Positions 14,893-15,233 of a DNA stretch of 15,233 nucleotides are shown piece by piece (position 1 is the first letter of the stretch; every line of letters begins with the position of its first letter). This DNA comes from CAZGYE01 sp964530165. Its GTDB lineage: Bacteria; Planctomycetota; Planctomycetia; Planctomycetales; Planctomycetaceae. Location: positions 1 through 15,233 of the forward strand of contig CAZGYE010000118.1 of the NCBI GenBank assembly GCA_964530165.1, in the 5' to 3' direction. The notes beneath the pieces were generated by a model that saw only the letters and a list, made by a program, of their open reading frames with translations, ran no database searches and was not told the origin of the DNA. Both the position numbers and the translations under genes were made by a program.

Positions 14893-15233
14893 ATGTCCGA
14901 CGACTGCCTGTATCCCGAACCACCAGCCGCGCTCGCCACGCCGCGATTGAAGCATTTGTCTGCCTACCTCGGGCCGGGGGTGATCATCGCGTCGGTGACG
15001 ATCGGCAGCGGCGAGTTGGTGTGGGCCTCGCGAAGCGGAGCGATTTTCGGGTACGGGATGTTGTGGTGTTTTCTGTACGCGGGAGTCTTCAAAGCGGTTC
15101 AGGTCTACACGGCGTCCCGTCACATCACGCTGACGGGCGAGCATCCGATGGCCGCCTGGACCAAACTGCCCGGACCTCCGTTGTGGTTTCCGCTGCTGAT
15201 CGCCTTGCCGGCTGTCGCTTTGATGCCGCGCGC
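14893..15233 (+). CDS. Nramp-family transporter, 5' part (runs off window)
   Basis: The first 113 codons of an inner-membrane transporter truncated by the window end. After about 20 soluble residues comes TM1, LGPGVIIASVTIGSGELVWA at about 26-45. A second hydrophobic segment, AIFGYGMLWCFLYAGVF, follows at about 50-66, then the Nramp-like VQVYTASRHITLTGEHP. A third hydrophobic stretch begins near LWFPLLIALPAVAL. The GPG and following half-helix match Nramp TM1, but the metal-binding DPGN motif is replaced by GSGE at 38-41. Mn/Fe transport by the canonical mechanism is therefore doubtful. An in-frame ATG at 14845 would add 16 residues; neither start has a clear ribosome binding site. It diverges from the radical SAM gene. 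Confidence 0.8.
   Translation, partial: MSDDCLYPEPPAALATPRLKHLSAYLGPGVIIASVTIGSGELVWASRSGAIFGYGMLWCFLYAGVFKAVQVYTASRHITLTGEHPMAAWTKLPGPPLWFPLLIALPAVALMPR

Overview
The window is about 15.2 kb of moderately GC-rich bacterial DNA and most resembles the phylum Planctomycetota. The reasons are a secreted DUF1080 (3-keto-disaccharide hydrolase-like) protein, an oversized lipoprotein TolC, frequent GTG/TTG starts, few strong Shine-Dalgarno sites, and several families of dispersed inverted repeats. One repeat translates on the minus strand to the peptide EGEAPAEP, which I recall from mis-annotated planctomycete ORFs. The phylum is an inference from gene content; no rRNA, tRNA or marker gene is present to fix it.

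Layout. 1-47: palindromic repeat cut by the window edge. 115-1593 (+): fungal-type cystathionine gamma-synthase-like PLP enzyme, converging with a minus-strand export operon. 7593-1582 (-): HlyD/MacA-type adaptor, MacB/FtsX-type permease without an ATPase domain, and a 932-aa TolC-like lipoprotein. A near-consensus promoter (TTGATA-N17-TATAAT) lies upstream at 7797-7825. 8016-8723 (+): DUF1080 protein. 9021-9923 (+): protein of unknown function. 10179-10640 (+): small proline-rich lipoprotein. 10814-10932: nested inverted-repeat element between convergent genes. 10958-11578 (-): TPP-binding half-enzyme of the ComE / phosphonopyruvate decarboxylase type, divergent from 11837-13078 (+), a LarA/DUF2088 homologue lacking the family's usual catalytic residues. 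13070-13241 (-): internally deleted nucleotidyltransferase pseudogene, overlapping by ATGA with an intact 81-aa gene (13238-13483). 13510-14775 (-): radical SAM protein whose last 17 residues come from a repeat. 14893-end (+): partial Nramp-family transporter with an altered metal-site motif.

How the genes work together. The clearest unit is the adaptor/permease/outer-membrane operon, a MacAB-TolC-type exporter whose ATPase must be elsewhere. The TPP enzyme and LarA-like protein share a 258-bp divergent intergenic region, so a link through 2-keto/2-hydroxy acids is possible but unproven. Two copies of one purine/pyrimidine-strand inverted repeat end right at the ribosome binding sites of two GTG-started genes (10179 and 11837), and one copy is preceded by a plausible promoter. 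The strongest candidates for undescribed biology are these repeats, the decayed LarA-like/TPP pair, the ATPase-less exporter and the nucleotidyltransferase deletion scar. I saw no CRISPR array, transposase, integrase, prophage gene or recognisable defence island.
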